DNA from: Candidatus Obscuribacterales bacterium
GTDB lineage: Bacteria; Cyanobacteriota; Vampirovibrionia; Obscuribacterales; Obscuribacteraceae
Direction: 5' to 3'
DNA: 64,000 nucleotides
NCBI GenBank assembly: GCA_019637435.1
Contig: JAHBVO010000002.1
Coordinates: 186,001-250,000, forward strand
In this document: positions 25,363 to 34,620 of the stretch, in pieces
How positions within the stretch are numbered: position 1 is the stretch's first letter
How the letters are laid out: the number at the start of each line of letters is the position of its first letter
Position numbers and translations under genes: made by a program
Notes under the pieces: generated by a model
What the model saw: the letters and a program-made list of their open reading frames with translations, nothing else
Told to the model about the DNA's origin: nothing
Databases searched by the model: none

Positions 25363-26241
25363 ATGACTGTGACTATTAATATCGGATCTCTGGAAGTCGG
25401 GCGCGATAAGCCGTTTCTTATTATCGCCGGTCCATGCGTTATGGAAAGCTGGGACATCATCTACAAAACAGCGCAAAAATTGCAGGACCTCTCCAAGAAA
25501 CATAATTTTTCGCTGGTGTTCAAGTCGTCCTTCGACAAAGCTAATCGTACTTCTATCGACTCTTATCGTGGACCTGGTCTCGATGAAGGTCTGTCGATGA
25601 TGAAGGAAATCAAGTCCAAGACTGGATTGCCGGTACTCACCGATGTACATGAGGCGGCTCAATGCGCCAAAGCCGGAGAAGTAATCGATGTTCTTCAGAT
25701 TCCAGCTTTTCTATGTCGGCAAACTGATCTATTGATTGCAGCGGCTGAGACAGGCAAATGCGTCAACATCAAAAAGGGTCAATTCGTTGCACCCGATGAT
25801 ATGAAGAACGCTGTGAAGAAGTGCTTTGATTCCGGCAATAAGAATGTTTTCCTGACCGAGAGAGGCACCACATTCGGTTACAACAATCTGGTCGTCGACA
25901 TGCGTGCAATACCGATGATGCAGTCACACGGAGTGCCGGTCATCTTTGATGCCACGCATAGCGTTCAACTTCCCGGTGGCGGCGGAACGGTTTCACACGG
26001 CTTGCGCCAATACGTTCCACATCTCGCGCGGGCTGCTGTGGCTGCCGGTTGTGATGGCGTTTTTATGGAAGTGCATCCGAATCCGGATGAAGCGAAAAGC
26101 GACGGTCCCAATCAGGTTCCACTGTCTCAAGTCGAAGAGTTAATCGAACAACTGTTGAAGGTTCACGAGCTCGTCAAGTCGTTACCGGCGCTTGAATTGC
26201 CGCAAGCGGGCAAGTGCAAAGAAGTGGCGATGAAGGTTTAA
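25363..26241 (+). CDS. kdsA: 3-deoxy-8-phosphooctulonate (KDO-8-P) synthase
   Basis: Condenses phosphoenolpyruvate with arabinose 5-phosphate to KDO-8-phosphate for the LPS inner core. The 292-residue TIM barrel shows LIIAGPCVMES, FKSSFDKANRTS, RGPGLDEGL, TDVHE, KKGQF, TERGTTFGYNNLVVDMR, FDATHSVQ and MEVHPNPDEAKSDGPNQ. Cys25 in AGPC marks the metal-dependent class rather than the E. coli-type Asn form. It supports an outer membrane with KDO-containing LPS. GGAGG directly precedes the start. Confidence 0.97.
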   Translation: MTVTINIGSLEVGRDKPFLIIAGPCVMESWDIIYKTAQKLQDLSKKHNFSLVFKSSFDKANRTSIDSYRGPGLDEGLSMMKEIKSKTGLPVLTDVHEAAQCAKAGEVIDVLQIPAFLCRQTDLLIAAAETGKCVNIKKGQFVAPDDMKNAVKKCFDSGNKNVFLTERGTTFGYNNLVVDMRAIPMMQSHGVPVIFDATHSVQLPGGGGTVSHGLRQYVPHLARAAVAAGCDGVFMEVHPNPDEAKSDGPNQVPLSQVEELIEQLLKVHELVKSLPALELPQAGKCKEVAMKV

Positions 26242-26284
26242 AATGAAGCTGTCGGCCAACTTCAATGTATAGATTAAGGAACTA

Positions 26285-29032
26285 ATGGAAAAACTCGCTT
26301 TCCGCAAGCTACTGGCATCGTACCTGGCGATGAGCCTGGGTTGTGCGCTCACCGCACCACAGCTTCCGGTCTTCGCTCATGGTATCTCCCGTGATACTAC
26401 CTTGATTGCGCAAGATGCCGGCGAGGGCGAGGAGGAGCGAAGCGAAGGTGAGATGGATGGCGATGGCGCAGAGCCGGGCTCTTCATCAGGCTCCGGCGGC
26501 TTACGCGGACTCGGTGATGATAATTCTCAGTCCACCGAAATCGACGCAGCTGGCTCTCCGGCGGAAGACTTGCCTGCCCGAAGCCGTCCGTCATCGTCGA
26601 CTCCTGGTGCTGTTGATCCGTTGATTCAATCAAGTAGCGCATCTTCTTCGGCTGCTGATCTCGATAAGGTCGAGTCAGTTGTGGCGAAAGCCGTCGAGGC
26701 AATGGGAGATGCTGCCGGTTTGAAAAAACTGGAGAAGTCGATAATAGTCGTTGGGAAGCTCATTCCCGGCAATCAAGATCAATCGGCTGCTTACACCTAT
26801 AAGAAGTTCCGCAAAGGTAAGAAGTGGCGCGTAGACCTCGAGTCGCCGAGCAAACCTGGTCAAACCGAAACCAGGCGAATTCTTGCGTATAACGGCATGG
26901 CTGGCTGGAGATCGTCTGGAACGATCGCAGAAGATTTGAGTGCGATTCGTTTGCGACAGTTAAATGACGACAACGAACGCGCGCAAACTATTCTCGCGCG
27001 TTTTTCCAATCCCGATTATAAGTTCACATTGCTGGGTCCGACAACGTTTCGGCAGATTCCCGTGTATGCGGTTCAGGTCGATCATGATGGGGAAACACCC
27101 ACCACTGTGTACATCGACAAACGCAACTTCCTGGTTGATGGAATTTCTTATGAAACCAGCGACCCATCGGATGCCAACGGGCGAAAAATCTCGATGGAGT
27201 ATGCCGAATATCGCCCCATCGGCGGTACCATGTTTCCCTACCGTCAGACGAAATACATGGACGATAAGGCAGCGTCAGAGATTGTCGTGACCAGTATTTC
27301 GCTGACTTCGGAGATTGATGAAGCTGTTTTCGACCGTCCGCAATCTGCAGATAAAGTTCACCTCTCTCGGGCGATTGTTGTTCCTTTCGATTACCAGCAA
27401 CGTGAGATTCTGGTCAAAGGCCGCATTAACAGCGGCGAAGAGGTCACGTTCCTCTTCGACACCGGAGCCAGTGATACCATCATCGATCGTCGCGTGGCGG
27501 CAGAAAGTTTTCTAAACAAGGAAGGGCAGAGTGGCTTGATGGCGTTGGGTGGCAGAGTCGACGTCAACAACACTGTTCTCAAACGATTGGAAATCGGTGG
27601 TCTGGTTCTTAACGACGTTGATGCTCGGATTGCCAATTTGAGCGCTCAATCGACGCAGCTCGGTCGCAAGCTCGCTGGTATCATCGGCACTAACGTTATG
27701 GAGAAGGCGGTCGTACGCATTGACTACGGAAAGCCCAATCTGACCTTCTACGACAAGGACGCATTTCAGCGTCCGGCAAACGCTACTATCGTCCCGCTTG
27801 TGCAGCAAAACGCACCGGTGGTAAAAGCTCGAATAAACGGTGCGGACGAAGTTCTCATGCTTGCAGACACCGGTGCGGCGTTGAATAATTTGCCGGCGGA
27901 AGTCGCGAAGAAAGTGCTTCAGCGAAACAGCAACCAGGAAACTCATACTACTGAAGGTACGGGTCTGGACGGGCGACGAGTGAAGCTGGGCAATGTGGTG
28001 GCGAAAACTACTTCGGTCGGTCCGCATTCAGTCTCGAACATGAACTATACCTATACTGTCTCCGGCGCTGCCGCTGCGAAGCCGGAAGCCGGAAAGGTCG
28101 TCGAGGCCAAAGAAGGTTTCTTTCAAAATTCATCGATCGGAATTCTTGGTAATTCATTCTGGGAGAATTTCATCGTCACCGTCGATTATAAATTCCAACG
28201 TTTGCTGCTAGAGCCGAATCCGGGCGTTCGCATCAGAAGCGAGATTGGTAAGGCGCTTGATCTGGGCGACTCGAAACTGTTTGTCTACAGTGATTATCGT
28301 GCTGGTGAAGCGGCTTATCAACGCGGACTGATGCTTGCAGCCAATGCCAAAGATCTGAGAAACGAAGCTTTGCTTTGGGGACGTATGGGTAATCTGCGCA
28401 GAATGATGGCAAAGGATCTGGCACGTCCGGAGCATGCAAAGGCTTCGTATGAGTACTTCATAAAGGCTCAGGATATGGCTCGCCGAGCGGGTGCTCACGA
28501 TGTAGAAGGACGAATTCTTGCCGATTGGAGCTTGCTCTACAGTGATAACGGACAGATTCAGGAAGCACGACAGACCATTAATCGCGCAGTCATGATGGCG
28601 CCGCAAGATCCGCAGGTCAACCTGGATTACGCGATACATCTCTCCAAGGATCAAAATTTCCTGGAGATGCAAAAGTATATCGACAAAGCGCTCTTTTTCG
28701 ATCCATCCAACTGGCAGGCGCTATGGGCGCAGTTCAAACTCTCGGAAAAATTTATGGACTACGCCAAGGGGATCACAACGCTGAAGGAAATTACACGGTA
28801 TTACCCGTGGTCGAAGCTGGCTGCGTCCAAACTAGTCGAGTGGCAGGGTCTGCTGAAACAGTCAAAAGCCTCGCCGGCTCCAGCTTCGGTCGCTGCACCG
28901 GGTATGAGACCGGTTAATGCGATTCCTCAACCTCCAAGTATCAGACCTGGAGCACCGCAGACGGTGCCAAGTATACGGCCCGGTTATCCGCAGAGTGTTC
29001 CAAGCATTCGCCCGGGTTCTTCGATGCAGTAA
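26285..29032 (+). CDS. large exported protein with two retropepsin-like aspartic protease domains and TPRs
   Basis: A 915-residue protein with a signal peptide (about 1-31), a Gly/Ser/Glu-rich linker (45-125), a LolA/MucB-like beta domain (about 130-350), a first retropepsin-like domain with FLFDTGASDTIID (D392), a second with MLADTGAALNNLP (D528), about four TPR units (700-850) and a Pro-rich tail that repeats PSIRPG. Retropepsin domains normally dimerise to supply two aspartates; two in tandem could form an internal pair like bacterial aspartyl-protease_2 proteins. It should act in the periplasm or outer membrane. AAGGAA precedes the ATG. Substrate unknown. Confidence 0.85.
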   Translation: MEKLAFRKLLASYLAMSLGCALTAPQLPVFAHGISRDTTLIAQDAGEGEEERSEGEMDGDGAEPGSSSGSGGLRGLGDDNSQSTEIDAAGSPAEDLPARSRPSSSTPGAVDPLIQSSSASSSAADLDKVESVVAKAVEAMGDAAGLKKLEKSIIVVGKLIPGNQDQSAAYTYKKFRKGKKWRVDLESPSKPGQTETRRILAYNGMAGWRSSGTIAEDLSAIRLRQLNDDNERAQTILARFSNPDYKFTLLGPTTFRQIPVYAVQVDHDGETPTTVYIDKRNFLVDGISYETSDPSDANGRKISMEYAEYRPIGGTMFPYRQTKYMDDKAASEIVVTSISLTSEIDEAVFDRPQSADKVHLSRAIVVPFDYQQREILVKGRINSGEEVTFLFDTGASDTIIDRRVAAESFLNKEGQSGLMALGGRVDVNNTVLKRLEIGGLVLNDVDARIANLSAQSTQLGRKLAGIIGTNVMEKAVVRIDYGKPNLTFYDKDAFQRPANATIVPLVQQNAPVVKARINGADEVLMLADTGAALNNLPAEVAKKVLQRNSNQETHTTEGTGLDGRRVKLGNVVAKTTSVGPHSVSNMNYTYTVSGAAAAKPEAGKVVEAKEGFFQNSSIGILGNSFWENFIVTVDYKFQRLLLEPNPGVRIRSEIGKALDLGDSKLFVYSDYRAGEAAYQRGLMLAANAKDLRNEALLWGRMGNLRRMMAKDLARPEHAKASYEYFIKAQDMARRAGAHDVEGRILADWSLLYSDNGQIQEARQTINRAVMMAPQDPQVNLDYAIHLSKDQNFLEMQKYIDKALFFDPSNWQALWAQFKLSEKFMDYAKGITTLKEITRYYPWSKLAASKLVEWQGLLKQSKASPAPASVAAPGMRPVNAIPQPPSIRPGAPQTVPSIRPGYPQSVPSIRPGSSMQ

Positions 29033-29068
29033 GGAGCTAGGTCTCGAGCCGGTTTAAACGTCTCTGCC

Positions 29069-29851
29069 TCAATGTGTCGAACGCTCTTTCACGGCATTTC
29101 GAAGTTTGTCGTACTTCACACCGAACCAGTACTTCCGCATCTCCTTATAGGTATCGTCGAAGCTCCAGTTGTCGCGAGTGACGCGCCAGATGCCAATCAT
29201 GCAGCCGGTTCTGTCTGAACCATGTGCGCAGTGAACCAGGACGGGTTCGTTTTTCTCCCTGGCACTGTCTATGGTGGCAAGCAGCGTTTCCACCTGCTTC
29301 TTCGTCGGTGCTTCGGCGGTCATGGTCATATTTATGTACTTCATGCCGAGCTTTTTCGCGAGTTCTTCCTCGTTGTGCGCGGCCTCGGTTTTTGCTCTCA
29401 GGTCGATCAAGGTTTTCACACCCATCTTCTGGAGCTGTACCATGCCTTCGGGGCTAGGTTCGCCCCCTCTATATAAGTAGTTCGTGACCTTATGGAAGTT
29501 CGGCAATGCCTGCGTCTCCTTGGGACGAGCTGCGCTCATTTTGTCTTCTGGTTGCCTGGCGACCGGTTTAGCAGACTCTCCGCTGACGGACGATTTAACC
29601 GGATGAGTCTCAAGCGGCTTAACGGGCGCCTTGGCGGCCTCGGTAGCCTGTCTCTTCACTGTCTCTCCGGCCGGCGAATCGGATAAAGTAGATCCTGATG
29701 TCTGGGCGTCAACGGAAAAACTGTTGAAAACAACAGTGCCACAGGCGGTTATGGACGCCAAAATGGTCTTCACGAACTTTCTGGTGGAAGGATCGTCAAG
29801 GAGATTGGAGCGATAGACTTGCTTAAATTTGATTAATTTTTGCGTTTTCAT
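29069..29851 (-). CDS. exported dual-specificity (Cys-based) phosphatase-like protein
   Basis: A 260-residue protein with a signal-like segment (residues 27-50), a Lys/Pro/Ala-rich linker to ~115, and a catalytic domain of the DSP/DUF442 type. The P-loop HCAHGSDRTG has the cysteine at C208 and arginine at R214, and the upstream YRGGEPSPEGMVQLQKMGVKTLIDLR is typical. The general-acid region is less clear. The preferred ATG at 29849-29851 has GAGAAAAG before it. It is divergent from the ECF sigma gene 57 bases away and may share its regulation. Substrate unknown. Confidence 0.85.
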   Translation of the reverse strand: MKTQKLIKFKQVYRSNLLDDPSTRKFVKTILASITACGTVVFNSFSVDAQTSGSTLSDSPAGETVKRQATEAAKAPVKPLETHPVKSSVSGESAKPVARQPEDKMSAARPKETQALPNFHKVTNYLYRGGEPSPEGMVQLQKMGVKTLIDLRAKTEAAHNEEELAKKLGMKYINMTMTAEAPTKKQVETLLATIDSAREKNEPVLVHCAHGSDRTGCMIGIWRVTRDNWSFDDTYKEMRKYWFGVKYDKLRNAVKERSTH

Positions 29852-29908
29852 TGAACTTTTCTCGTGCTTTTTACGTTGATCTAAGTGTAACCAATCGTTG
29901 GGTTGGAT

Positions 29909-30550
29909 ATGGAAGTCGAAATGACCGATGAGGCCCTTGTCAAAAAATACAGACAAGCCAGGGACATGAATTCATTCAAGACCCTGGTGCGCCGATACCA
30001 AAATCGAATATTCAATTCGGCTTACCACTTAATTGGTAACAAAGAGGAGGCTGAGGAGGTTGTGCAAGACACCTTCGTGAAAGTCCACCAGGGGATCGAC
30101 AACTTTAGAGAAGACGCATCTTTTGGAGCCTGGGTTTTTCGCATCTCGCACAATCTTTGCATGGACATCTTGAGGAACAGGAAGAAGAGAGTCGCAATTC
30201 AAACTATCCCGCTTCTGGCGCGTACCGGTGAAGAAACCGATGGCGACTTTGAAGCGGGAGTGGATGATATTGCCGATATGACTCTAGAGCCGGCTCAAGT
30301 TCTCGATCTCAAAGAGGAGAGCGAGATTATCGAGTTTTCGCTCAAGAGTCTTCCTGAGGCTCAGAGAGCCGTTCTTATCCTGCATGACCTCGAAGGATTT
30401 CAGTATCAACAAATTGCTGAAATCATCGGAGCCAGCATAGGGACTGTGAGATCGAGGCTTCATTATGGCCGAATCAAACTGAAGGAGATGCTCGACGCGT
30501 ATTACGCGATGAAGAGCAATCCTGTTACTCCACCGATAACTCCAAGGTGA
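29909..30550 (+). CDS. ECF-type RNA polymerase sigma factor
   Basis: A 213-residue extracytoplasmic-function sigma factor. Region 2 is at about 10-80 (FKTLVRRYQNRIFNSAYHLIG, EEAEEVVQDTFVKVHQ, FGAWVFRISHNLCMDILRNRKKR) and region 4 at about 150-205 (LPEAQRAVLILHDLEGFQYQQIAEIIGASIGTVRSRLHYGR). An acidic insertion of ~35 residues separates them. The start is uncertain between ATGs at 29909 and 29921, as neither has a strong ribosome binding site. The stop sits six bases before the anti-sigma ATG, so the two genes are coupled. Confidence 0.95.
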   Translation: MEVEMTDEALVKKYRQARDMNSFKTLVRRYQNRIFNSAYHLIGNKEEAEEVVQDTFVKVHQGIDNFREDASFGAWVFRISHNLCMDILRNRKKRVAIQTIPLLARTGEETDGDFEAGVDDIADMTLEPAQVLDLKEESEIIEFSLKSLPEAQRAVLILHDLEGFQYQQIAEIIGASIGTVRSRLHYGRIKLKEMLDAYYAMKSNPVTPPITPR

Positions 30551-30555
30551 TTGAT

Positions 30556-31395
30556 ATGAACGCTAACGATAACTGCCTGGACATGAAGGAGCTGATAAGC
30601 GCCTATCATGATGCTGAGCTTGATGCCGAAGAGCATCGTCGCGTTGAAGAGCATCTGGGCTCGTGCTCCGCATGTCGAGAAGAACTCGCGACTGTCGAGT
30701 CGGCCGTCCGGAGTCTCAAAAGCCTCTCGCCTGCCAAGCTCTCCGTTGATTTCGCCGATGACATAGACGCAATCATCAAGCGCGCTGAGGCGGGCGGGGC
30801 TAGTAAAGCGTCAGTGAAGGAGCCGACTGGTAATTCGCCTTCAGCACCCGATTCTAACGACCGTGCCAATGTCGTACCGTTCAAGCGCAAGTCTCAAAAA
30901 GCCTGGCTTGCGGTGGCCGCTGCGATTACCGTTACACTGCTTGCTGCTGCCTACTTTGTCAACGGTGGAAGCGGGCCGGCTGTGGTTGCCGATGGACCGG
31001 AGAACGTGATGCGATCCGTCGATCAGGCCGATGAGGACGAAATTGCCAGCTCTGAGGACATCCCGTCGCTAAGTGACACTAAAGATGAACCTTCGATGAG
31101 CGAGGCTGTTGCACCGGAAATTGCCACCGCAGGTGGTGTTGAGGAGAAAGCCAAATCCAACACCATCCGAGTTCAAAAGGAAAACGCACCTTCTTCTCAC
31201 ATGAAGGATGACAGCGTCATCGCTCAGGCTCCGAAGGTAGTTTCCAGCGATAACAGAGGACCACGAACAGAACTCTTTGTTGACGATCTATCAGATAACG
31301 AGGCCCTGGTCGCTTTATCCGATTCGTACGACGATGGTGGTATCTTTGACGGTATCAGCACAGATGAGGATGGTCTCTATGCGATTAAGATGTAG
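30556..31395 (+). CDS. membrane anti-sigma factor with zinc-finger (zf-HC2) domain
   Basis: A 279-residue protein whose N-terminal anti-sigma domain has the zinc-binding H33-x3-C37-x2-C40 motif (EEHLGSCSACREEL). One membrane segment at about 117-136 is followed by a 140-residue acidic, low-complexity exported region. This is the RsrA/ChrR-like zinc anti-sigma architecture with a membrane anchor; it should hold the sigma factor until an envelope signal arrives. AAGGTGAT lies before the ATG at 30556. A GTG at 30547 overlapping the sigma stop is the alternative start. Confidence 0.9.
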   Translation: MNANDNCLDMKELISAYHDAELDAEEHRRVEEHLGSCSACREELATVESAVRSLKSLSPAKLSVDFADDIDAIIKRAEAGGASKASVKEPTGNSPSAPDSNDRANVVPFKRKSQKAWLAVAAAITVTLLAAAYFVNGGSGPAVVADGPENVMRSVDQADEDEIASSEDIPSLSDTKDEPSMSEAVAPEIATAGGVEEKAKSNTIRVQKENAPSSHMKDDSVIAQAPKVVSSDNRGPRTELFVDDLSDNEALVALSDSYDDGGIFDGISTDEDGLYAIKM

Positions 31396-31435
31396 GACGA
31401 ACCTGACCGCAGACCGTGCGAAAGGGGATAAGAGA

Positions 31436-32260
31436 GTGCGATGTCTCACTCTCTCCATTACTACCTTGTCTTTTCTAGCAGCCATCAGCCTGTCTCAGAT
31501 GCCGGCCTGCGCGGCGCCAGCTGATGATAGCAGTGCAAGCTCGACCATGTCTGAACGAATCAGGAAGTATACCGGAGAGGAAGAGGCTGAGTCTGGGAGC
31601 GGTTTGCCGGCTGACCGAATGCAGAGAGTTCGGGAAAAGCTTATGCAGATGCCTCCTGAGCAGCGCGAGAAGTTGATGCAGCAGATGCGCGAACGACGCG
31701 GCGCGAAGCGCGGAGCAAATTTTGGACCTGACGGTGGACCCGAAGGCGGCCCACCGCCAGATGGAATGGGACCGGACGAAGGACCTCCTGGCGGACCGCC
31801 GGATGGCGCTCCGGGTGGGCATCGTCGTCCTCGGAACTTTGGAAATGGTCCTTCGATTAAAGGCGGAAAGTTCTTCGGTCGTGAGCCGCTCGATTTGACG
31901 AAACTGAATTTGACCCAAGACCAGAAAACCAAGATTCAGACGATGCGTTCCGCGAACGGTCAGAAAGCGCGCGCATTGCATGCTGATCTGAAGCAGCGCC
32001 GTGAGAAATTTCGAGAGATGTTATTTGATCCCAACGCCTCGAATGATGAAATTCTTGCGATGAGGCGCGAGGTCAACAAGCTTCAGACCCAGGCCGAAGA
32101 CCTGATGCTTACAGACTTTCTGGGAATCAGAAAGTTGCTCACGAAAGAGCAGATGGAACTTTTGCCGTCCATTCGCCCTCAGGAGCCGCCCAGGCGAATG
32201 GCTAAACCGCGCAAGAAGACTGGCGAGTCTGAGATATCCGGTCGTGGCGCTGATTCATAG
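31436..32260 (+). CDS. exported Spy/CpxP/CnrX-like protein
   Basis: A 274-residue protein starting at a GTG (31436) with AAAGGGG nine bases before it, and a signal peptide ending near ACAAPADD. Two helical, Met/Arg/Gln-rich zones (RMQRVREKLMQMPPEQREKL and LNLTQDQKTKIQTMRSANGQ onward) flank a Gly/Pro-rich segment (about 105-140). The LTxxQ motif and helix-loop-helix pattern match Spy/CpxP chaperones and the CnrX/ZraP metal-resistance family. CnrX-type proteins sense metals for an ECF sigma/anti-sigma pair, so this may be the sensor of the adjacent pair. The frame is open upstream into the anti-sigma gene. Confidence 0.75.
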   Translation: MRCLTLSITTLSFLAAISLSQMPACAAPADDSSASSTMSERIRKYTGEEEAESGSGLPADRMQRVREKLMQMPPEQREKLMQQMRERRGAKRGANFGPDGGPEGGPPPDGMGPDEGPPGGPPDGAPGGHRRPRNFGNGPSIKGGKFFGREPLDLTKLNLTQDQKTKIQTMRSANGQKARALHADLKQRREKFREMLFDPNASNDEILAMRREVNKLQTQAEDLMLTDFLGIRKLLTKEQMELLPSIRPQEPPRRMAKPRKKTGESEISGRGADS

Positions 32261-32264
32261 TCAG

Positions 32265-33425
32265 CTATTTGCCCTTTTTGCCGTCGGATGCCCAATCCAA
32301 TAGATAGCTAGGATCTTCTTCAGCTGCGTCAGGCGCAGAAGATGCGGCTGGTTTGGGTTTCTTCTTCTCTTTCGGTTTTTCGGCCGGCGGTTTGGTAATG
32401 CTTGCTTTCGTCTCCAAAATGAAACCGCTCGGTGGCGGCGGCATCATGCCGAAACCAGTGTTGAAGACTGGGCCTGGTGGAGGTGGTGGAACGAGACCAT
32501 TTTTCGATTTCTTCGAAGGTGCGGCGGAGGCAACGATTTGCTGCGGCTCTACCGGTTTTGGTTTTGATACTCGAACGGCCGGCGGTTCCTTTTTCGCTGC
32601 GGCTACGACAGGTTTCTCAACAGGTTTTGCTTTTGCGACTTTGGGTTTCGCTGGCACTGCAGGTGGTGCCTTTGCCTTTGGCTTTGCGATCTCCTTGATT
32701 TCGATTTTGGGAGGAGCGACGTTGGCGACAACCGGCTTGGGTTTTGGTTGAGCCTTGGTCTTCGGTTTTGCAAAACTGTTTCTCCAGTTGGAAATATTAG
32801 CCATAGTCGCGGCAACGGAATTATGACCCATGTTCCTCAGGTTGAAGCACTCCCAGGTGGCTGCAACGTTTGCAATCGCGCCTTCAGCCGTTCTGTGGCT
32901 GGCCTGGCTCATCATGAATTTGACCATTGCCTGTTGGGCGATTGGCGAGCCGGGACTGATCTTCAGCGCTTCTTGAATCTGCGCGAAGGCGTCGCTTGTG
33001 TTTCCGCGCATTGTCAGCAGGTCTGCGTACTTCACTCTGGCCATTACCGAGTTCGGTTTTTTTGATACTGCCTTCTTCAAATAGTTTTCGGCGTTCTGAA
33101 ACTGCCCGTCTTCCAGCGCTATCGTCCCCACTTCGTAACAGAGGTCGGCGACGAAAGTGGAATCTTTGCCGTATGCGGTCTCTCCGGCCTGGATTGCACG
33201 TCTGTAGAGGTCGCTGGCACCTGGCAGGTCGCCCTCGAGATACTTTTGAAACGCCGCGAGCCTGAGTTCTCTCGGGTCGCTGTCCTGCATCGATGAAGGG
33301 AAAGCCCCTTCCGAAAATGCGGGTGCGGCCATGGTCGAAACAAGCAGTACGGCGGCGACTAGAGCTGATTTTTGCATAGGGCTGACTACCCCTGCTCGCC
33401 GGTTGATTAGTTTCATCTTATCCAT
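32265..33425 (-). CDS. exported TPR protein with Pro/Lys-rich C-terminal half
   Basis: A 386-residue protein with a signal peptide (MQKSALVAAVLLVSTMAAPAFSEG region, about 17-39), four TPR-like units (50-180), then a long Lys/Pro/Ala/Val-rich segment (220-370; repeats of 'KPKPV' and 'KAKP') with a PPPPPG stretch. It probably acts as a periplasmic or envelope-spanning scaffold; the tail resembles TonB-like linkers in composition only. Translation could start at 33425, at the fourth codon or at codon 17. The 3' end lies 4 bases from the convergent Spy-like gene. Confidence 0.75.
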   Translation of the reverse strand: MDKMKLINRRAGVVSPMQKSALVAAVLLVSTMAAPAFSEGAFPSSMQDSDPRELRLAAFQKYLEGDLPGASDLYRRAIQAGETAYGKDSTFVADLCYEVGTIALEDGQFQNAENYLKKAVSKKPNSVMARVKYADLLTMRGNTSDAFAQIQEALKISPGSPIAQQAMVKFMMSQASHRTAEGAIANVAATWECFNLRNMGHNSVAATMANISNWRNSFAKPKTKAQPKPKPVVANVAPPKIEIKEIAKPKAKAPPAVPAKPKVAKAKPVEKPVVAAAKKEPPAVRVSKPKPVEPQQIVASAAPSKKSKNGLVPPPPPGPVFNTGFGMMPPPPSGFILETKASITKPPAEKPKEKKKPKPAASSAPDAAEEDPSYLLDWASDGKKGK

Positions 33426-33621
33426 TCTACGGATCTTTGAAACAATGTACAGGGGAAAAACGATAGTTTCTCTCTTAAATGGCGCCTTTCTTGCTAGAAT
33501 TCCTTCTGCTTCAGTGTGCCTTACAGCTTTCGAGGCATGGTCCAGGCAGATTCGAGTCTGCCGCTGAAGGTTCAGTCAGTTTCCGACTCTGTCGGTTTAA
33601 CCAAATTGGGAACGAGGAATT

Positions 33622-34524
33622 ATGCGTCGCGGACGTCAAAAAGGCAAAGGTCAACATCAACGGCAGGAGCAACCTCGCATAGCTCGGGTTCACGAACCAG
33701 CTTCTTCTGCTCGGATTTATATGAATCACGGTATCGACATCAACACCAATCTTGGTGAGGGTTTCGGTCACTACAAAGTGGACAATGAAGCGGAGATTTT
33801 GCCGTACGTCACTTCCGCTAACATCGCCTGCGGCGCTCATGCCGGCGACCCTGTCCACATGGAAGAAGCGCTCGAGATGGTTCGTTATTACGGTCTGGCA
33901 CTCGGAGCCCACATCGGCTATCCGGATTTGCAAGGCTTCGGACGTCGCGAGCTGCATCTATCGTCGTCCGAACTGAGAGCAAATGTTCTATTTCAGCTTG
34001 GTGCATTGAGCGGAATGGCTCGTACATTCGGTTTCGAAATAACTCAGGTCAGACCGCACGGCTATCTTTATCGCCAGATGTCTCACGATGTGCGCGTTGC
34101 CACTATCGTCGCTAAAGCCATCGCCGAATTCGATCCGTGGCTCGTAGTGATCGGACCGGCCAGCAATCCGCTCCTGCAATCGGGAGAGAGAGCCGGAATC
34201 CGAGTTGCTCCCGAGGCCTGGGTCGATAGAGTTTACGACGCCGACGGCAATCTTCTTCCCCACACTCACAGCCGCGCCATTTTGAAGAACCCGAACGAGA
34301 TTCTCAAACAGGCTGCCAATCTGATTTATAAAAACCAGGTTGTGGCTGTTGACGGAACGATAGTGCATCTCGATTTCCAGACGATTCACTTGCACGCGAA
34401 TGTCCCGGAAAGCCATTACATCGCCGAGGAAATCAGGCGGATGGTGCCGAACGCATGCGCACTGACTTCCGAGCCTTTCTCTGTTGAACAGGAAGACGGC
34501 GATCCGGAGTTGGCTTTCAGCTAG
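33622..34524 (+). CDS. pxpA: LamB/YcsF family, 5-oxoprolinase subunit A-like
   Basis: A 300-residue PxpA family protein. The conserved N-terminus DINTNLGEGFG and the motif TSANIACGAHAGDP are present, followed by GAHIGYPDLQGFGRRE and VRPHGYLY. PxpA works with PxpB and PxpC to cleave 5-oxoproline to glutamate with ATP, but no pxpBC gene lies in this window. The first ~35 residues are a basic extension (RRGRQKGKGQHQRQ) before the usual start; an internal ATG at residue 34 (MNHGIDINTNLGEG) would give the standard length, although the first ATG has the better ribosome binding site GAGGAA. Confidence 0.9.
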   Translation: MRRGRQKGKGQHQRQEQPRIARVHEPASSARIYMNHGIDINTNLGEGFGHYKVDNEAEILPYVTSANIACGAHAGDPVHMEEALEMVRYYGLALGAHIGYPDLQGFGRRELHLSSSELRANVLFQLGALSGMARTFGFEITQVRPHGYLYRQMSHDVRVATIVAKAIAEFDPWLVVIGPASNPLLQSGERAGIRVAPEAWVDRVYDADGNLLPHTHSRAILKNPNEILKQAANLIYKNQVVAVDGTIVHLDFQTIHLHANVPESHYIAEEIRRMVPNACALTSEPFSVEQEDGDPELAFS

Positions 34525-34533
34525 CTTTGTCGC

Positions 34534-34593
34534 TTGCGTGATACCGCTGGCGGTGTCATAACGCAAATGAGGACAGTTGCCTGCCCTCATTTG
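34534..34593. terminator. two overlapping hairpins between convergent genes
   Basis: Hairpin one pairs TTGCGT-GATACCGC with GCGGTGTC-ATA-ACGCAA (34534-34566). Hairpin two pairs CAAATGAGG with CCTCATTTG (34564-34593) with an inner CAG/CTG. They share the bases CAA at 34564-34566, so only one can form fully at a time. Between the convergent pxpA and HExxH genes they probably act as a bidirectional terminator. Neither has a long U tract. Confidence 0.55.
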
Positions 34594-34620
34594 AATAGCA
34601 CTTAGGTTTGATAGCTGCGC

